Shown: positions 1 through 12,411 of the stretch, piece after piece
Layout of the letters: every line of letters begins with the position of its first letter
How positions within the stretch are numbered: the first letter of the stretch is position 1
Assembly (NCBI RefSeq): GCF_028389875.1
Contig: NC_084677.1
Location: 7,978,017-8,042,016, forward strand
Origin: Rhea pennata
Lineage: Eukaryota > Chordata > Aves > Rheiformes > Rheidae
Reading direction: 5' to 3'
DNA length: 64,000 bases
Program-made: the position numbers and the translations under genes
The notes under the pieces: generated by a model
The model's input: the letters and a program-made list of their open reading frames with translations, nothing else
The model's database searches: none
Told to the model about the DNA's origin: nothing

Positions 1-2711
1 TGCTGTTCATGGTTCTGCCCCTCTGTTCTGTTAACTCGAGAAAAATGTGGTTAACAGTTTCCCCTTCACAGGTACCGTGAAGCATAAAATAGAGCATGAA
101 ATAGTAGGGTGCTACACATTAACTATTTTGGTAGTAGAATTCTTCAGAATTTTGAACATTCAGAATAGACCTAGCCAGAACTAGATCTTCTAATTACCAG
201 AACAGTTCTTGAGCTTGAAGGCAGTATCTACAAAAATAGTCCCAGTCTTTCTTCTTGTATTACTTATTTAGATGAGGCTTCTGAAAAAGTAGTCCAATAT
301 AGCAGGAACTAAACACCAGCTTAAAAAAAATAATCTAAAAGTTAACCTGCATGCAACTCATTAGGTATCTCCATATTACACTTCAAAGTTGCCAAGATGT
401 TTCCAGCGTCACATGCAGGCTGAGAAGTGTCCTGGCTTGAAATGCTAATATGGTATTGGTGATTTATGGTGATTTAGAAACAAGGTAGCCATGATTCCTG
501 CTGAATATTGCCTACACTCCTACACTGTGTCCTTTCTTGGTTGCATGTAGACCTTTATTAATAGGCTTTGGTTAGGATAGCAGAAATCAATATGTTGGTA
601 TTAATAAGGTGCTAATTGTTGCTTTGTCCAAGTAATTAAATGATTTGCAAATTATTTGGAACATACATATATAAACAAATATTTCCTGCTATTGCTTTAC
701 TCTGTAGATAAATACTGATTCACCATGTTTTTCATTATGTGTGTGTATGTATATATGTGTATTTATATACACACACATTTTGCATATGAGTATAGTGCAG
801 CATATACTGAATCAATCTTTCCCAAACAAAGCTTCAGAAAATTTGGGCTGCCCTGCTAATAAGCCATTATGGGCTTCAGGGAATCAATTATCCCTTCCCT
901 CAGCTACAGGGTATTCAGTACAAATTCGGTCTACTGACCTGAATTAACCAGCAGTTTGTAAAATAGCAAGTTGCTTTTCCAAATCCATTAAACAACACAT
1001 TGAATCTCATGACCAATACCACTGATTCATTTTGCTTCCAAATGTCTGTGAAAATAAGTAAAATGAAAATTTTTTAGAAACCTTATTTGAATCAAAATCA
1101 ATTCTCCTTATGTGATTAAGGACATGGAAGTAGAATTTGAAGTGACTGAGTTTCATAACAGGACTTCTCTATTCACATAAACATTTGCATTCTGGGTGGT
1201 TTTGGTCAGGAAGGAAAAGGATAGTGTCATTGTGTTTTGTTTTTAACTACGTACCCATTTAGGCCAGAACAAAGGCATAGTGGTTTGATTAAAAAGAGAG
1301 ATTGGGACAGCATATTAGGTGATTTAGTAAGTACTAACATATTTCAACCAACTGCTTCATAAGTCAAGTTAATGAGGGACAGGCAAAGGCTCTGTTTTGA
1401 TTGAAGGAATAGTGTTTCCATGTAATATTTCTGTCTACTCTAAACAACTCAGTTAACTTCAGTGCTAAAGAGATTCATTTCAACTGGAGTTAACCAGAGT
1501 GCCCAACTCAAGCTAAACTTACCAGGAATGGATCGCTGCATTCCCACCACTGCTCTTGCTCACGGTCACAGCCAGCCCAGATCGACTCTCTGCTGTCTCC
1601 TTTCCTATGACATCTATGATGCAAAGTGCTCTTCCCTGACAGACTAGCTCTCAAATCAGAATCAGCCTTGCTCAGCTGGGTCATCCTGGCAAGAATTCCT
1701 TGATAAGGATCAAAATTACTATGTAAAAATTAAAGTAAACTGATTTTCTTTATAAGCTTGTGTTTTCTGTCTCTACTTGTACGCCTGCTTTTTCCAAACT
1801 GTACTAATGACCCACTACATTATTTTTTTTTCCAAACTACTTATTAAGAAGTCCATAGCTAAAAGTATAATAAACCAAAAATACCCCTTACTATCTTTCC
1901 ATATGTCAGCAGAAAAAGCTCCTAGCATAAAAAGTAAACAAATACAGGGAGTTCATTACTCATACTGTAAATTCATTATTCATCAAGAAATGTTTGTTCT
2001 TGTTATTAAAAGCATTTAAAGTCTTAAAGTTTCATACATTACCTCTCCTTACCTTATCTCTTAATCACTGTTTCTCCCAAATTTGTTTACCACAAACAGT
2101 TTTCCTTTTGAATTAATAAAAAAAAATCCTTTTTGTTTAGCTAAAAACCAGAGTTCATATTATTCCTGAATTTCTATGCTCAGCTCAACCAACTCTATAA
2201 CAGATAAGTGGTAGAAAGTCAAAGACAGAATGACAGTAAGAGTTAAACCTACACATTTAAAATGAAGTAACTGAAGTCCTGTAACACAGAGATTAATTCA
2301 TTCCATTGCTCTCACCACAAAATGGTGTGTGCTGGGGGGCGGAGGGGAGTTAAATACAAAACTTTCTAAGTTCAACAAAAACTTTGCTACCAGGAATAAA
2401 GTTTTCTTAATGCAGCCTGCTATTCCACCTGTAATAAAATACAAACCAGTCCCATTCTGAAAATGTAACTGTGCTCTTGTTGAGCTCAGAGCTTAACAGT
2501 TTTACTACCTTCAAAACCTTTTCTACAGTTCAACTTTCTTGTTGTATTGCACAGACAGCTTCAGTTTTAGTCTCTAAGCTACTTCTAACAACATGTGTAT
2601 AAAAATATCTACAACAGTTAAAATAAAGCTTCCTCTCATGTAATACTACAGAAGTTATAATCACAAAATGCTTCAAAACTAAAGAAAAAAACCCAATAAT
2701 TAACAACTTAC
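1..2711. other. AT-rich non-coding stretch at the left edge
   Basis: No reading frame here is long or has recognisable protein character, and I see no splice-site-bounded exon. The stretch has a short TG/TA-rich microsatellite around 738-780 and otherwise ordinary AT-rich unique-looking DNA. If the CpG-rich block to its right is a leftward promoter, this would be the first intron of that gene. That is inference only. Confidence 0.5.
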
Positions 2712-2900
2712 AGAGAAAGTTGCTAACGCCGATGAGCCTCCTGCATTGTTTGTGCTCGAGCGCATCAGCCCTGCTCAATAGGAGCAGCTCTGCTGGCACC
2801 GACCGGGGCGGTTAAGGAGCAGGCTGACAGCACAGGCGCTAACTCCTTTTGGAAGTACAGTGCAGTCTGTGTAGAGCACGAGCAGTGTGTGGGCTGGGGC
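2712..2900 (-). other. Possible first exon of a leftward transcript, followed by a splice donor
   Basis: A moderately GC-rich patch with several CpGs (for example around 2728-2765 and 2799-2812) ends, read on the minus strand, at a GTAAGT hexamer. Its GT is the complement of bases 2711 and 2710. The last exonic base would be T rather than the usual G, which weakens the call. Synteny is the reason to consider it: in human the gene left of SNN is LITAF, transcribed away from SNN, with a non-coding first exon. Nothing in the sequence identifies LITAF. The outer boundary near 2900 is a guess. Confidence 0.22.
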
Positions 2901-3469
2901 TGCCAGGAAGTGGGTTACTCTAACTGCCAGCTTCCAGACACTTAGCTTATTTTTGAAAAACTGTGATAGGGAGCTTTGAAATGTTGGTTTGGGTGTTAAT
3001 AACTTCTTTCAACTTAAATTAGCCCTGAATAAACACTAACAGTGTGACAGTAAGGGAGAAAAATAATACGCATAAATACAGCCTCCCTTTCAGAAACTAC
3101 TTCATCAAGAGAAATACCTCATGACTGACAGCATCATTGCTTAGATCCATGTAGCAAAGTACAGCTGCTGCTCCAAACCAGTACAGAACTGGGGGGGGGG
3201 GGACATGCAGACTCAGTATGACAGCTAAGTAATGGTTTCAAGTCCGCTCTCAGACACATTTTCTTAACTAAAACCATCTTCTGTCTTGGTTCCCATTTTC
3301 TTCCAATTTCTTTTACACTTCCCCTGGCAGGGTTTTTTCTCTAGGACTGGGAGCAGGGGGAAGGTGCTTGAAGTTAATGAGAAGAAAACAGTAAACTCTC
3401 TAAAAGTTTTGAACTTCAGTTGAGTTTTAGCTGCCAAAAATGGTATTCTTAGCCTAAGCCTGCCCTCAA

Positions 3470-3810
3470 CCATTCCCGCTCCTCCAGAGGGTCAGCAAGC
3501 CCTCCCCCATGGCCGGGCCCACACCCGAGCTGCCCGCTCGCTCGCCCCTCTGGTTGCCTCGGTCCGGGCCGCCGCTGCTCCGCAGGCGGTCTCCTCGGCC
3601 AGGGCCTGCCGCCACACGCAGCCGCTCCGGGCTGCTGCCCGACACACTGTGGCAGGGCACGCGGGGCACTCGGAGGTTTTCCCGGCTGCTGCTCTTCCAT
3701 CTACTTGAGACTGCGGTTGCCCATTTTCCTCTGCTGGCAGCCGGTAGCGAGGGAGTCGCCCTGCCTCACAGCCTAGCTGTGAGCCAGGCAGGTTTGGGGA
3801 GGTGAAATTA
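3470..3810. promoter_or_regulatory. Small CpG island
   Basis: About 340 bases stand out sharply from the surrounding AT-rich DNA by high GC content and dense CpG dinucleotides, for example 3511-3600 and 3610-3675. Several overlapping open frames of 67-115 codons on both strands are the usual by-product of low stop-codon density in GC-rich DNA; none has recognisable protein character. It is most simply a promoter CpG island. The direction is not decided: synteny suggests a leftward gene such as LITAF, while a GTGAAA donor-like site at 3802 would suit a rightward non-coding transcript. Confidence 0.55.
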
Positions 3811-6466
3811 TTTTCTCCTTTTATTAAGGGAAAAGGCATTCTTTTTCCTGTATGTTGGTAATATGTGGGGTAATATGCTCATTGAGGACTCAAATATTAA
3901 CGTATTTACTATATGAAACAGAAATAATGTATCTGCTCTGAATGATGCGGCACAAACTGCAAATGACCCTCCAGGATTGCAACTGGTTGATAGAATCGGT
4001 AAATTAATCCAAAGCTAAATATTAACACTGCACTTCTTTTAGTAGTGTTTTCTGCTTAATTACTATCTCCCATAGTGTTATCTTATCATCATAACAGCTA
4101 ATTACAGCTGCCAAATTGCAAAATTCTCCTTCACTTCTAAGAGACTTTGGGAACAAATCTCAGTGTTTGCTAGGAAATGAAAGAGAAGGATGTCGCTGCA
4201 CGAGAATCATGTTGCTGGTTTCATTGTTAGTCAGACAGAAGAGATGGGAAGTCCTGTGATGTGACTTGGCATCTGGCATCTCCTTTTCCTGTTAAAAAAA
4301 AAATGTAATTTGAAAACAAGTGATGCTGAACATGCTGGATTGAGTAAGGTTGCATTCTGCTGTTGACTTAACTCTGAGGCCTTGCTCACAGAAGAAGGTT
4401 ACAGATATTAAAATTCAATTTAAATAAAAATAAAGTATTATCCAATCTAGTTAAATTAGTGGAAATCACTTCATAGATACTTATTTCATTACTACAGATC
4501 GTCTCACTGCACTTCAGCTATTACAGATACTCATGGTTACACATTAAAAGCTGCCTCAGGCTTGTTTCAAAAATGAATTTCAGTATGATTTGGGCTGCTT
4601 GAAAATTTTACTTATTCTAAGTTATAGATGTCCACATACTTTTTTGTACTGCTCTAATTGCTCAAAACTTACAATTTGAATGAGTGTGAACAGCTTGTTA
4701 CTGATTACAATCAGAATTGTTACTGTTGGAGCTCCAACACACCAAATTAGAGCATTAGACCTCCATCACACACAGATTCTTCCTTCTGAAGAAGTAAAGC
4801 CCCCAAGTACTTCTGCGTGAAAACTTTACAAATGTCTCCACTCTTCAGTCTGTAGTAGGAGTGGCTGTTGCATAACCAGGCACCTTTCATTCCTGTAGTT
4901 TCCCCTCTTTCTGCAGTCTCCTCCACAGTTGCTTGCCTCCTTTTCAGTAACATCATTTCATCTTGTTGAGAGTGTTAGTCATGCTAATTGGTTCTTCTTT
5001 GGTTCTAACTTTTTTTTTCTTTCCTCTTATCATTAAAACTGAATGTATTGGATCTAATGGGGGCTAGAAGAGCAGTGAGTAGTTCATTCCTTACTGTCCT
5101 TGCAGTGGTCACAGCATTTTAATTCTGGATTCACTTCTCCCCTTGTTCTTTCATTTAAAAACCAGGATTTAAACACCTCTTTCACCACTTAAATACCGAT
5201 GATGGGAATGATGAGGCAAATTCAGCCTAGGTCATTTCAGCATAAATCGGTCTCTGCTTATGCTAAAGGCACTACTGCAGATTTACAATGGCATCAAAGA
5301 ACTTGGCTTTACATTGTTTCACACACTTCCCAGACTCCTCTTTTTTATTAATAGCAGCTGATCTTTTGCAGTCTTCCCTCAATGTATTGTAAGACTGGTA
5401 TGGACTTTATAAAAGACAAAAAAGCCTTTTAATTACATAGTATACAGCCTATCATAAGAAACAAAAATGCCTTTGTCTTATAAACTCTCCCTGTTCGCAT
5501 ATTTGCCTTATGGAAGCGGAGGTCAAATGTACATTTGATTTATAGGTAGACTTTCCTCCCAGAGCCTGCCTGAATTGTTTACAAAGGCAAGTCCCTCTCT
5601 TAAAAGTAGAAATCATGTTTAAGGCTGAGTTGCAGCCAAAGCTTACAAGACCAAGGTAATTGGGGAGCTCTGTTTCCCTTTCTTGCTTAGCAGGCCTTGC
5701 AGGACCCATGCAGGGCAACAGCTGCCTGCCCACTGCCACAGCCAGGAGCTGTTACAGAATGAGGGTCAGATCATCATGGAGTTCAGAGCTGAATGCAGGG
5801 AGCAAATGAGTACTTGTTTGATAAATGTCTTCTGCCACTAGCAAATAGTTAAATAACTTACCCAATGGCAGTCTTAAACAGCCCTTGTCAAACAAAAACA
5901 TAGGACATAGGAGCGAACAAAGCATTTTCCCCAGTTGCAGTATGTATACAGAAGATTTGTACTTTACCAAAGATGGCAGGAAAGAGGAAATACACTAGCA
6001 GGTCTGACTAAAGTAACAGGCATATCAGAGTAGGTCCAGTATCAGGCAAAGGTCTGAAAAAGATCTAAAAGTGCAACATAGAATGATCAAAGATCAACGT
6101 AATTCAACTATGACACACCCGATGATAGGATCATAAATTGGGAAGTGAGCAAACTGTGTCTTTCTCCAGTATTAATAAATATTGTGTATGTTCCTTAAAC
6201 TTCAAAGAATTTCCTCCCAAACCTTGAAGAATCCTTTATGCAGGATCCAGAGCACCTGGAAAATTTTGAAATTGAAGGGAAACATATAAGTGTAAATTAT
6301 TTCCCTTATTAATGGCTTTGCTATTCATGATCTCTCACCTCATATCCACTGTACTTAATTTCCATAAGCACCATTAGATTTTTTGGCAGAAAAAAACCAT
6401 GAAGAAAAAGGACAGCAGCATAAAGTAGGAGATGTGGAGGAAATGGGGTAACTTTCAAAAACGCTT
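3811..6466. other. Non-coding intergenic DNA
   Basis: AT-rich DNA without a supported exon, RNA gene or mobile element. The open frames present are short, in all six frames, and of unstructured composition. I see nothing else to annotate. Confidence 0.5.
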
Positions 6467-6772
6467 CAGTAGGAGCTTTAAGCTTTTCTACCTCACATCC
6501 AGAAAGCGTATTAAAATGTAGGAAAAGTAGTGAATAAATACATAATGTGCTAATTTTGCTCCTCACCTGCAGTGAGACCTTTAAACTCTTCTACCTTATA
6601 TCCCAAAAGCATATTAAAATGTAGGGAAAATTATAATAATATAGTTATATTATATTATTAAAAATATATATCTAAATATCTATATATAGCTATTTAGATA
6701 TCTCTCTCCATATATATATATATCTAAATATATATATATCTAACTATATACTGTTTTAATTTTTCTCCTCAT
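6467..6772. repeat. Diverged tandem duplication, second copy interrupted by AT expansion
   Basis: The first copy (6467-6569, 103 bases) is followed directly by a second beginning at 6570. Both start with CAGT. They share the block around 6487-6525 and 6590-6628, including the run ATTAAAATGTAGG, at roughly 80 percent similarity by eye, and both end with a TTTGCTCCTC/TTTCTCCTC block (6556 and 6762). Between these anchors the second copy carries an (AT)n-rich insertion (about 6633-6752) where the first has only a short AT-rich stretch. I see no coding potential; this is a local duplication followed by microsatellite growth. Confidence 0.6.
6668..6701. repeat. 34-bp imperfect palindrome in AT-rich DNA
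   Basis: The two 17-base halves are inverse complements except for a single mismatched pair near the centre. The palindrome lies inside the AT expansion of the second tandem copy. It could extrude as a cruciform, but AT microsatellites produce such symmetry easily, so a biological role is not implied. Confidence 0.6.
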
Positions 6773-9700
6773 CATATATCCTATCTTCTATTGGGCCAGA
6801 AAGAAGTCTGAAGCTAAATGATAAGCTTCATTCATAGTGCCAAGATCCTAATGAGCTGCATTCCCAGCTTGCTGAATGAGAACAAGATTCCTTTCGCATA
6901 GAAAATACCGGAGAGTGGAGAGCAGAGCAAGGAAGATGTGACGCTCAATTCATCCCGCCAACAGTGGCAGAAAGATTGCATGAGCTGTAGTGCTGGCAGA
7001 GGAATCAGAAGGCAGTGGAAAAAGCAACTTTGTTTCACTCACAAAAGAGGCCATTACAGTCACAGAAGACTCACAAGCAAGGGTTAGACATCCCCACACC
7101 GACTGTACAATACTCCATTCATTCCTGTTGGAAAAACCAAACTACTTTCACCCAGACACAAAACAAAACCTGGATTCCTTACAATAAAGTTTAGGGTATC
7201 CCTACATCGTTGTACAGCTGACAAAAAACTTTGAAGTTCAAAAGTGACATATCTTTTATTTTGTTGATGAAATGTAGAAACATTTTACTTCCTGTATAAA
7301 ATTCTGTGTTATCTAAACCCACAGACAACCAGCAGAAGACTACAGGAAAAGCTAGGATCTGTCACTTTTATGCGAAAGCCCTAGAAAGAAGAGTTGAGGA
7401 ATAGCATCCACAGAAATTAAAAATGAATGATGGCTTTTGTCTTGCTGTCTTTTATGAATGGACTTTTCAGTACGATAGAACTATGGTCTTCCTGAATCCA
7501 TGACCCATGCATGCATCCAGTGCTTCTATAAAACTTAACACTGTGGTTTTAGATCCATGAGGATTCTCATATATGGGCTTGCTTCCATATGCAAACAACC
7601 TATTATGTTACCAACCTGCAGATAATATTATTTTGAAAAACCTAATATTCAGAATGAACAGATAAAAGCAATGACTCCATTAGCCTCTGGTAAGATATTC
7701 TGGCTCCCTCAGTTTACAACCCCTCAGCCGGACAGTTCTGAATGTACAAACCCATACAGCTTAACAAACAAACAAACATGTAATTTATGGAACAGTTTTG
7801 CACATGTACTCACAATTTCTTACAATTTCTTTCAAATAAGAACTGTCTTATTTTTTTTACCACTAGGCAACTTGGCCGGGAAAATACTGGAAACACACTG
7901 TGGATATTTCATAAGACCACTGCAGGGAGTAGAGGTAGCAGTATCTACTGCCTAGAGGATCCTAAAACAAGAGATGCCCATCAGTGTGAACGAGCTGCCA
8001 TTTTCCTCTTTCCCCAAAGGCCTGCAAATCCATTTCCAACAGAGCTTGCAGGCTGCAGCAAGAAAACCTCTAGGAATCCTTTTGAAGATGGCCATGTCTG
8101 GTTTATAAAAAGCTTTCTGTACCACTTTGTTTACACAGAAAAGTGAATTAACTTGGATTAGCATTAAATTATGGACTATGCTAATATTGCAGCCCCTGCT
8201 GGAAAACCCTCATTGTGCAGTTCAGTTGCTAATCAGGTTTTCAGTTTAATAAAATCATTTCTATTTAATGTTAATCACATTTGCAATTTGCTGCTGACAG
8301 AGTTTCTAACTATTGTTAGAAGGGGCTTTCTGGACACCGGGGAACCATATATTCAGTTCTTGGTCTGATACTACTTTTTGTGCTCCATCATACAATGGAC
8401 TGCTTAAATAATTATTTTTAAATCATCCTGTGACAAATACATCTCTCTTCTGATAATGGTGCATTTGAATTAAGAATTTCTTACACTTTGTCCTCGAGAA
8501 TGTAAGACAAAAGCAGCAATTAGTTGTGAAATCCTACTAAAGATTTGCTTAAAATACCAAATGCCATCCTTACCAGACTTGGTGACACTTGATGCACTAA
8601 CAGAGAATCTATATTCAGGCTTTGGATACTAAATTGGTTCTGTTTCAACAATATAGCTTCCATTTTATTTTTTCCAGACTGGTGGTTTACCACAAACATA
8701 TAGTTGTACATAATCAATCTTTTGAAACCAGTGTGAACACAGAGATTTCTATAGGATTGTTAGCTCAGCCTATTTAATTCCATCTTACATACAAATATCT
8801 GAGTAAATTAAAATTTATTTATAAAAGAGCCTTAAACCTCTTTATGAAGATAGAGAATGTCCTGTGACTAATTCAAAACGGTTTTGCTCCTAATTATTGC
8901 AAAGGTCTCACTCACTCCCTCTCTCCGAATAATTTTAATTTCATCCTTAACTGCACCTACTCGGTACCTATGCTTTAGTCAGAACTGTAAGGTCCTTGCT
9001 TCGCACCACTGAAATCAATGAAATTGTGTACTGGATTAGGTTCCCAATCATCAATATTTGTTGAAGAGAGCAGCTAGGGAGAAGTACAGTTGCTGCTGAC
9101 TACCAGTAACCTATTTCACATAGGAAGAGTAAAAGCATTCCTTCTCCATTTAAGGCATCAAAACCATCGCTGCCTTACTGATACGGAAGTTAGTGAGCTG
9201 CAGAATGTTATTTCCCCATTTCTGTCAGTTCCAAACTTAGCCCTAACCTTTAGCTGACAAATGAGGTCTTGCAGCTCCTGGCCATACTCCCCATGACTTT
9301 GCTCAGGTCTTCAACTTGATACTATAATGGGAAGAGTATTAGCAATGAGATGCTATCTGCAAAGATACCGGAGACAGTCGGTATCAGAGAATTTTGTTCA
9401 ATTTTGCTTTGAAAAAATAACTGAAGAACCTACGTTCTCTGCACTTTGCTGTTTGACATACGTAGATATCAGCCTATCCTTTTTTCTAATTTATTGCCTT
9501 GCAAGAGGCTTTAGAAGCCTCTTAGTAAGTATAGCTGAAGTTGACAGATTTTTCTCTCTCTTTTAATTCCGTTTTATTCTGATAAAGTACTTTCAGTGCT
9601 TGTCAGAAGGAGAAAAGTCCTCACACACCGAAAACCACTAAAAATGCAGAACAGAATGCTAATGTCTTAAAGAGATACACAAAATCTTTTGAGCGCAGAT

Positions 9701-12304
9701 GCTCTTATATTGCATTGAGAAAGCTGCCAGTTTCTTATACTTTAAAAGCTACTTCCTTGCCACATAACTACTCAGGATTCTTTCTCTTACAAAGTAAGCC
9801 AAATTTACAGTTACTGCCAGTATCAGAGTTGCTAACAGAAAGATGCAGCTACGCACACTGTCCTTTCAGCAACCCCCAATACTGGAGTCCTGCACAGTGA
9901 ATCTAGATGGGTCCAGGGTAATCAGCGGTACCGGAACTGGCTGTGCTTCCAGATTTCACCCCAGTGGATTCTAATATGAAAATGGGGGGTGGGAGGCACC
10001 ATTACTGTTCTTAAGATGTAAACCCAAAGGTACGGCTTACTGCATTTTTGAATGGTCACCATTTATTTAAGTAAAAAAGGAAAGAGGAAACAAAACAAAT
10101 TAATTGTGAGCTTCATTTAAAATACACTGTGAAAAAAAAACCTAAGTCAACGGCATAGGAACTCCATTTTAAATTGATATTAGACATCAAAATATTGGAG
10201 AAAGTCATGACTGGAAGAAGGCAGTTTGTAAGAATCTTTAAGATCCCATGACCAGGTAGAATCCTTTTTAAAAAGTCTTTGGATTCGTTGCAAAAGCTCC
10301 TCTGCCACACAAAATATTATGTAGTGATGATACTATCTTTCACTTCAGGAAGATGATGTTACAAAATCTAAAAATCCTGAACAGGAGTTACAACACAAGT
10401 CTTTTCTGTCAAATCTTAAATTATGTAAACAGACAGCAGTTGGTAGGGAATGGTACAACACAACACCACCGTTTCCATCTGCTTGTATTGTATAAGGCTT
10501 CTATTCCCTTATAGCTATTCTCTTCTGTATCATGAAAGAGTTTATCATTTAAACACACCCTTCAAAGAAAACACAGGAGCATGTAAGAAGCTCAGCAAGT
10601 AGGTTCACTATTTGCAGAGTTAAAGATAGGCTACCATACCCCTTGGTTACCATAGGACCTTGAAAGGCTTTTTTTTAAAAAAGTGGAAAATTTGAAATGT
10701 GAGTTCATCTTGGATATATGCAATTTTCTTATGAAGTAGTAAAGTGATATGCTGATGAAGAGAAGGCAGAAGAAATATAGCTGACATTCCATTAGAAACG
10801 GGGTGGATCTCTGTAACTTTGAGCACTTCTCTCATGCTCCTTCGTCCATCCCCACATTTGAAAGACAAAGATGTGCCCCTGTTGAAGGGCTGGCAGAATC
10901 AAACCTCTGCAAAGCTTTTGACCAGATAGCAGTCACTGAAGATGAGTATCTCCTCTTGGCTTCCTGCATGCATCGACCTTTAGCTTCACAATAATTCAGC
11001 TTCAGTTAGGGCAGCAGATAGGGGAAGTGACAGTTAAAATCTCAGTCTGCTCAAGTCCTGTCAAGGTCACACAGCATGACAACCTCAGGGGACTCTCTGG
11101 TTTGGATTTTCATCTCTCCCCTTCCTTCCACTGGATGAAAGCACAGAAAGAGAAGAGTCCTAGTTTAGTACCACCATTCATACACCCTACAGCTCTCTCA
11201 ATTTGAAAATGCTGACCATGCAGCTCTGCTGTTCCCCCTGCCCTGTCTGTCAAGCCAATTTTTGATAGACTAATGAGCACACGGCCAACTTTTCTCCCTT
11301 CTGTCCTCTCCTCCATCATTCATACAGCATCTGGTTTCACAGTAACCAGAATAAGCACACACATTCTTATGCAGTCTTGTAATGAAAATCAGTAATGTGA
11401 TAATTTTGGTGTATCAATTCAGCTATTACTAAACCTTTTCCCTTAAATATCTGAAGAGATAGCTGCAGCAGAATGCATTTGTACTGCATGCTCTTGTGTT
11501 TTTGTTTTGCCTACTGTTGTCTGATCCTAACATAGATGGCACTAAATTCATTGAATATTGAGAAAAGCTTTTTCCTACTGGGATGACAGAAGTCTCATTT
11601 CCAGTGCAAGTTTAATACACTCTATAGTCTGAAGAAGAGCTGTTTGCATTTTCTTGCAGATCTCATCCAGATTTCAGCCCCGAGGCTGAACTCACCACCC
11701 AGAGCATGACCAAGGAAGTTTATCTGACAGTCTCCTGCTTGGGTTCTTTAGTGCTTTTTTGTGCTGTAGAAATAAGCTACAACACTACATAAATGGCATA
11801 TATTTGCCATATATTTGTTTGTAGCCAATATTTATTTTCCTGGGAGGAGAATGGTATCCTGTAGCAGTTTCCTATGGCTTATGCAATATGATCATATTGG
11901 CACAAAATTTTTGGAAAATGACCCAAACCCATCATATTACAGTATGTTTCCCTACCCCAATATTCCATGTAATTAATCACTCTCTTTGCCATCAAAAATA
12001 CACACAGACACTACGGCACTCATGACAGAGACATTCATGAAGCTTAGATGTGCTGTGGAATATGTAAATATCACTCAATCTGAATTCTTTACTCCTGGTA
12101 AATCATAAAACTATTGAAACTCAGGTGGGAAGAAAGTAAAAAGGAAGGATTTTCTCTTTGCATATGACAACCCCAGAAATTGTAATTAGGCTCTCCTATA
12201 GGAAAGAAAAGAACAAAACAGGAAAAATAATCGATGCTAGTACTTTAGGATGCATCAGTGACTGGCCTATAATACATATAAAAGGTGTATATATGGATAT
12301 TTAT
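6773..12304. other. Non-coding intergenic DNA
   Basis: No supported exon or repeat family. The longest open frames (for example 7787-8146 on the plus strand) overlap others in different frames, have no domain character and are not bounded by credible splice sites, so I treat them as chance. Confidence 0.5.
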
Positions 12305-12340
12305 ACACACACACACACACACATATATACATACACATAT
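12305..12340. repeat. (AC)n / AT microsatellite
   Basis: A run of alternating A and C (about 12305-12322) continues into alternating ATAC/AT units up to about 12340. It directly precedes the hairpin at 12347-12411. Confidence 0.9.
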
Positions 12341-12346
12341 TCACAG

Positions 12347-12411
12347 ACAGTGTAGCTGTGCCTTAGTTTTGTTACTGCTAATGTAGCAAAACCGAGGCAC
12401 AGTTATGTTGT
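12347..12411 (+). ncRNA. Near-perfect 65-nt hairpin (candidate miRNA-like stem-loop or decayed MITE)
   Basis: Two 29-base arms (12347-12375 and 12383-12411) are inverse complements around a 7-base loop (12376-12382). Base by base in plus-strand RNA there are 22 Watson-Crick pairs, 6 G-U pairs and only one mismatch, an A opposite C (12365 with 12393). Read from the minus strand the six G-U pairs would become A-C mismatches, so only the plus-strand RNA folds well. That bias is what one expects of a structure maintained as RNA. A palindromic transposon relic whose substitutions are by chance all of one type is the alternative. Expression cannot be judged here, so the RNA-gene call is tentative. 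Confidence 0.35.

Noticed and set aside
3449..3839. Open frames of 67-115 codons on both strands
   Set aside because: Same CpG-island artefact on a smaller scale; no family resemblance and they overlap in several frames.
7787..8146. 119-codon open frame
   Set aside because: Composition is typical of translated AT-rich non-coding DNA, other frames are open over the same bases, and no family is recognised.
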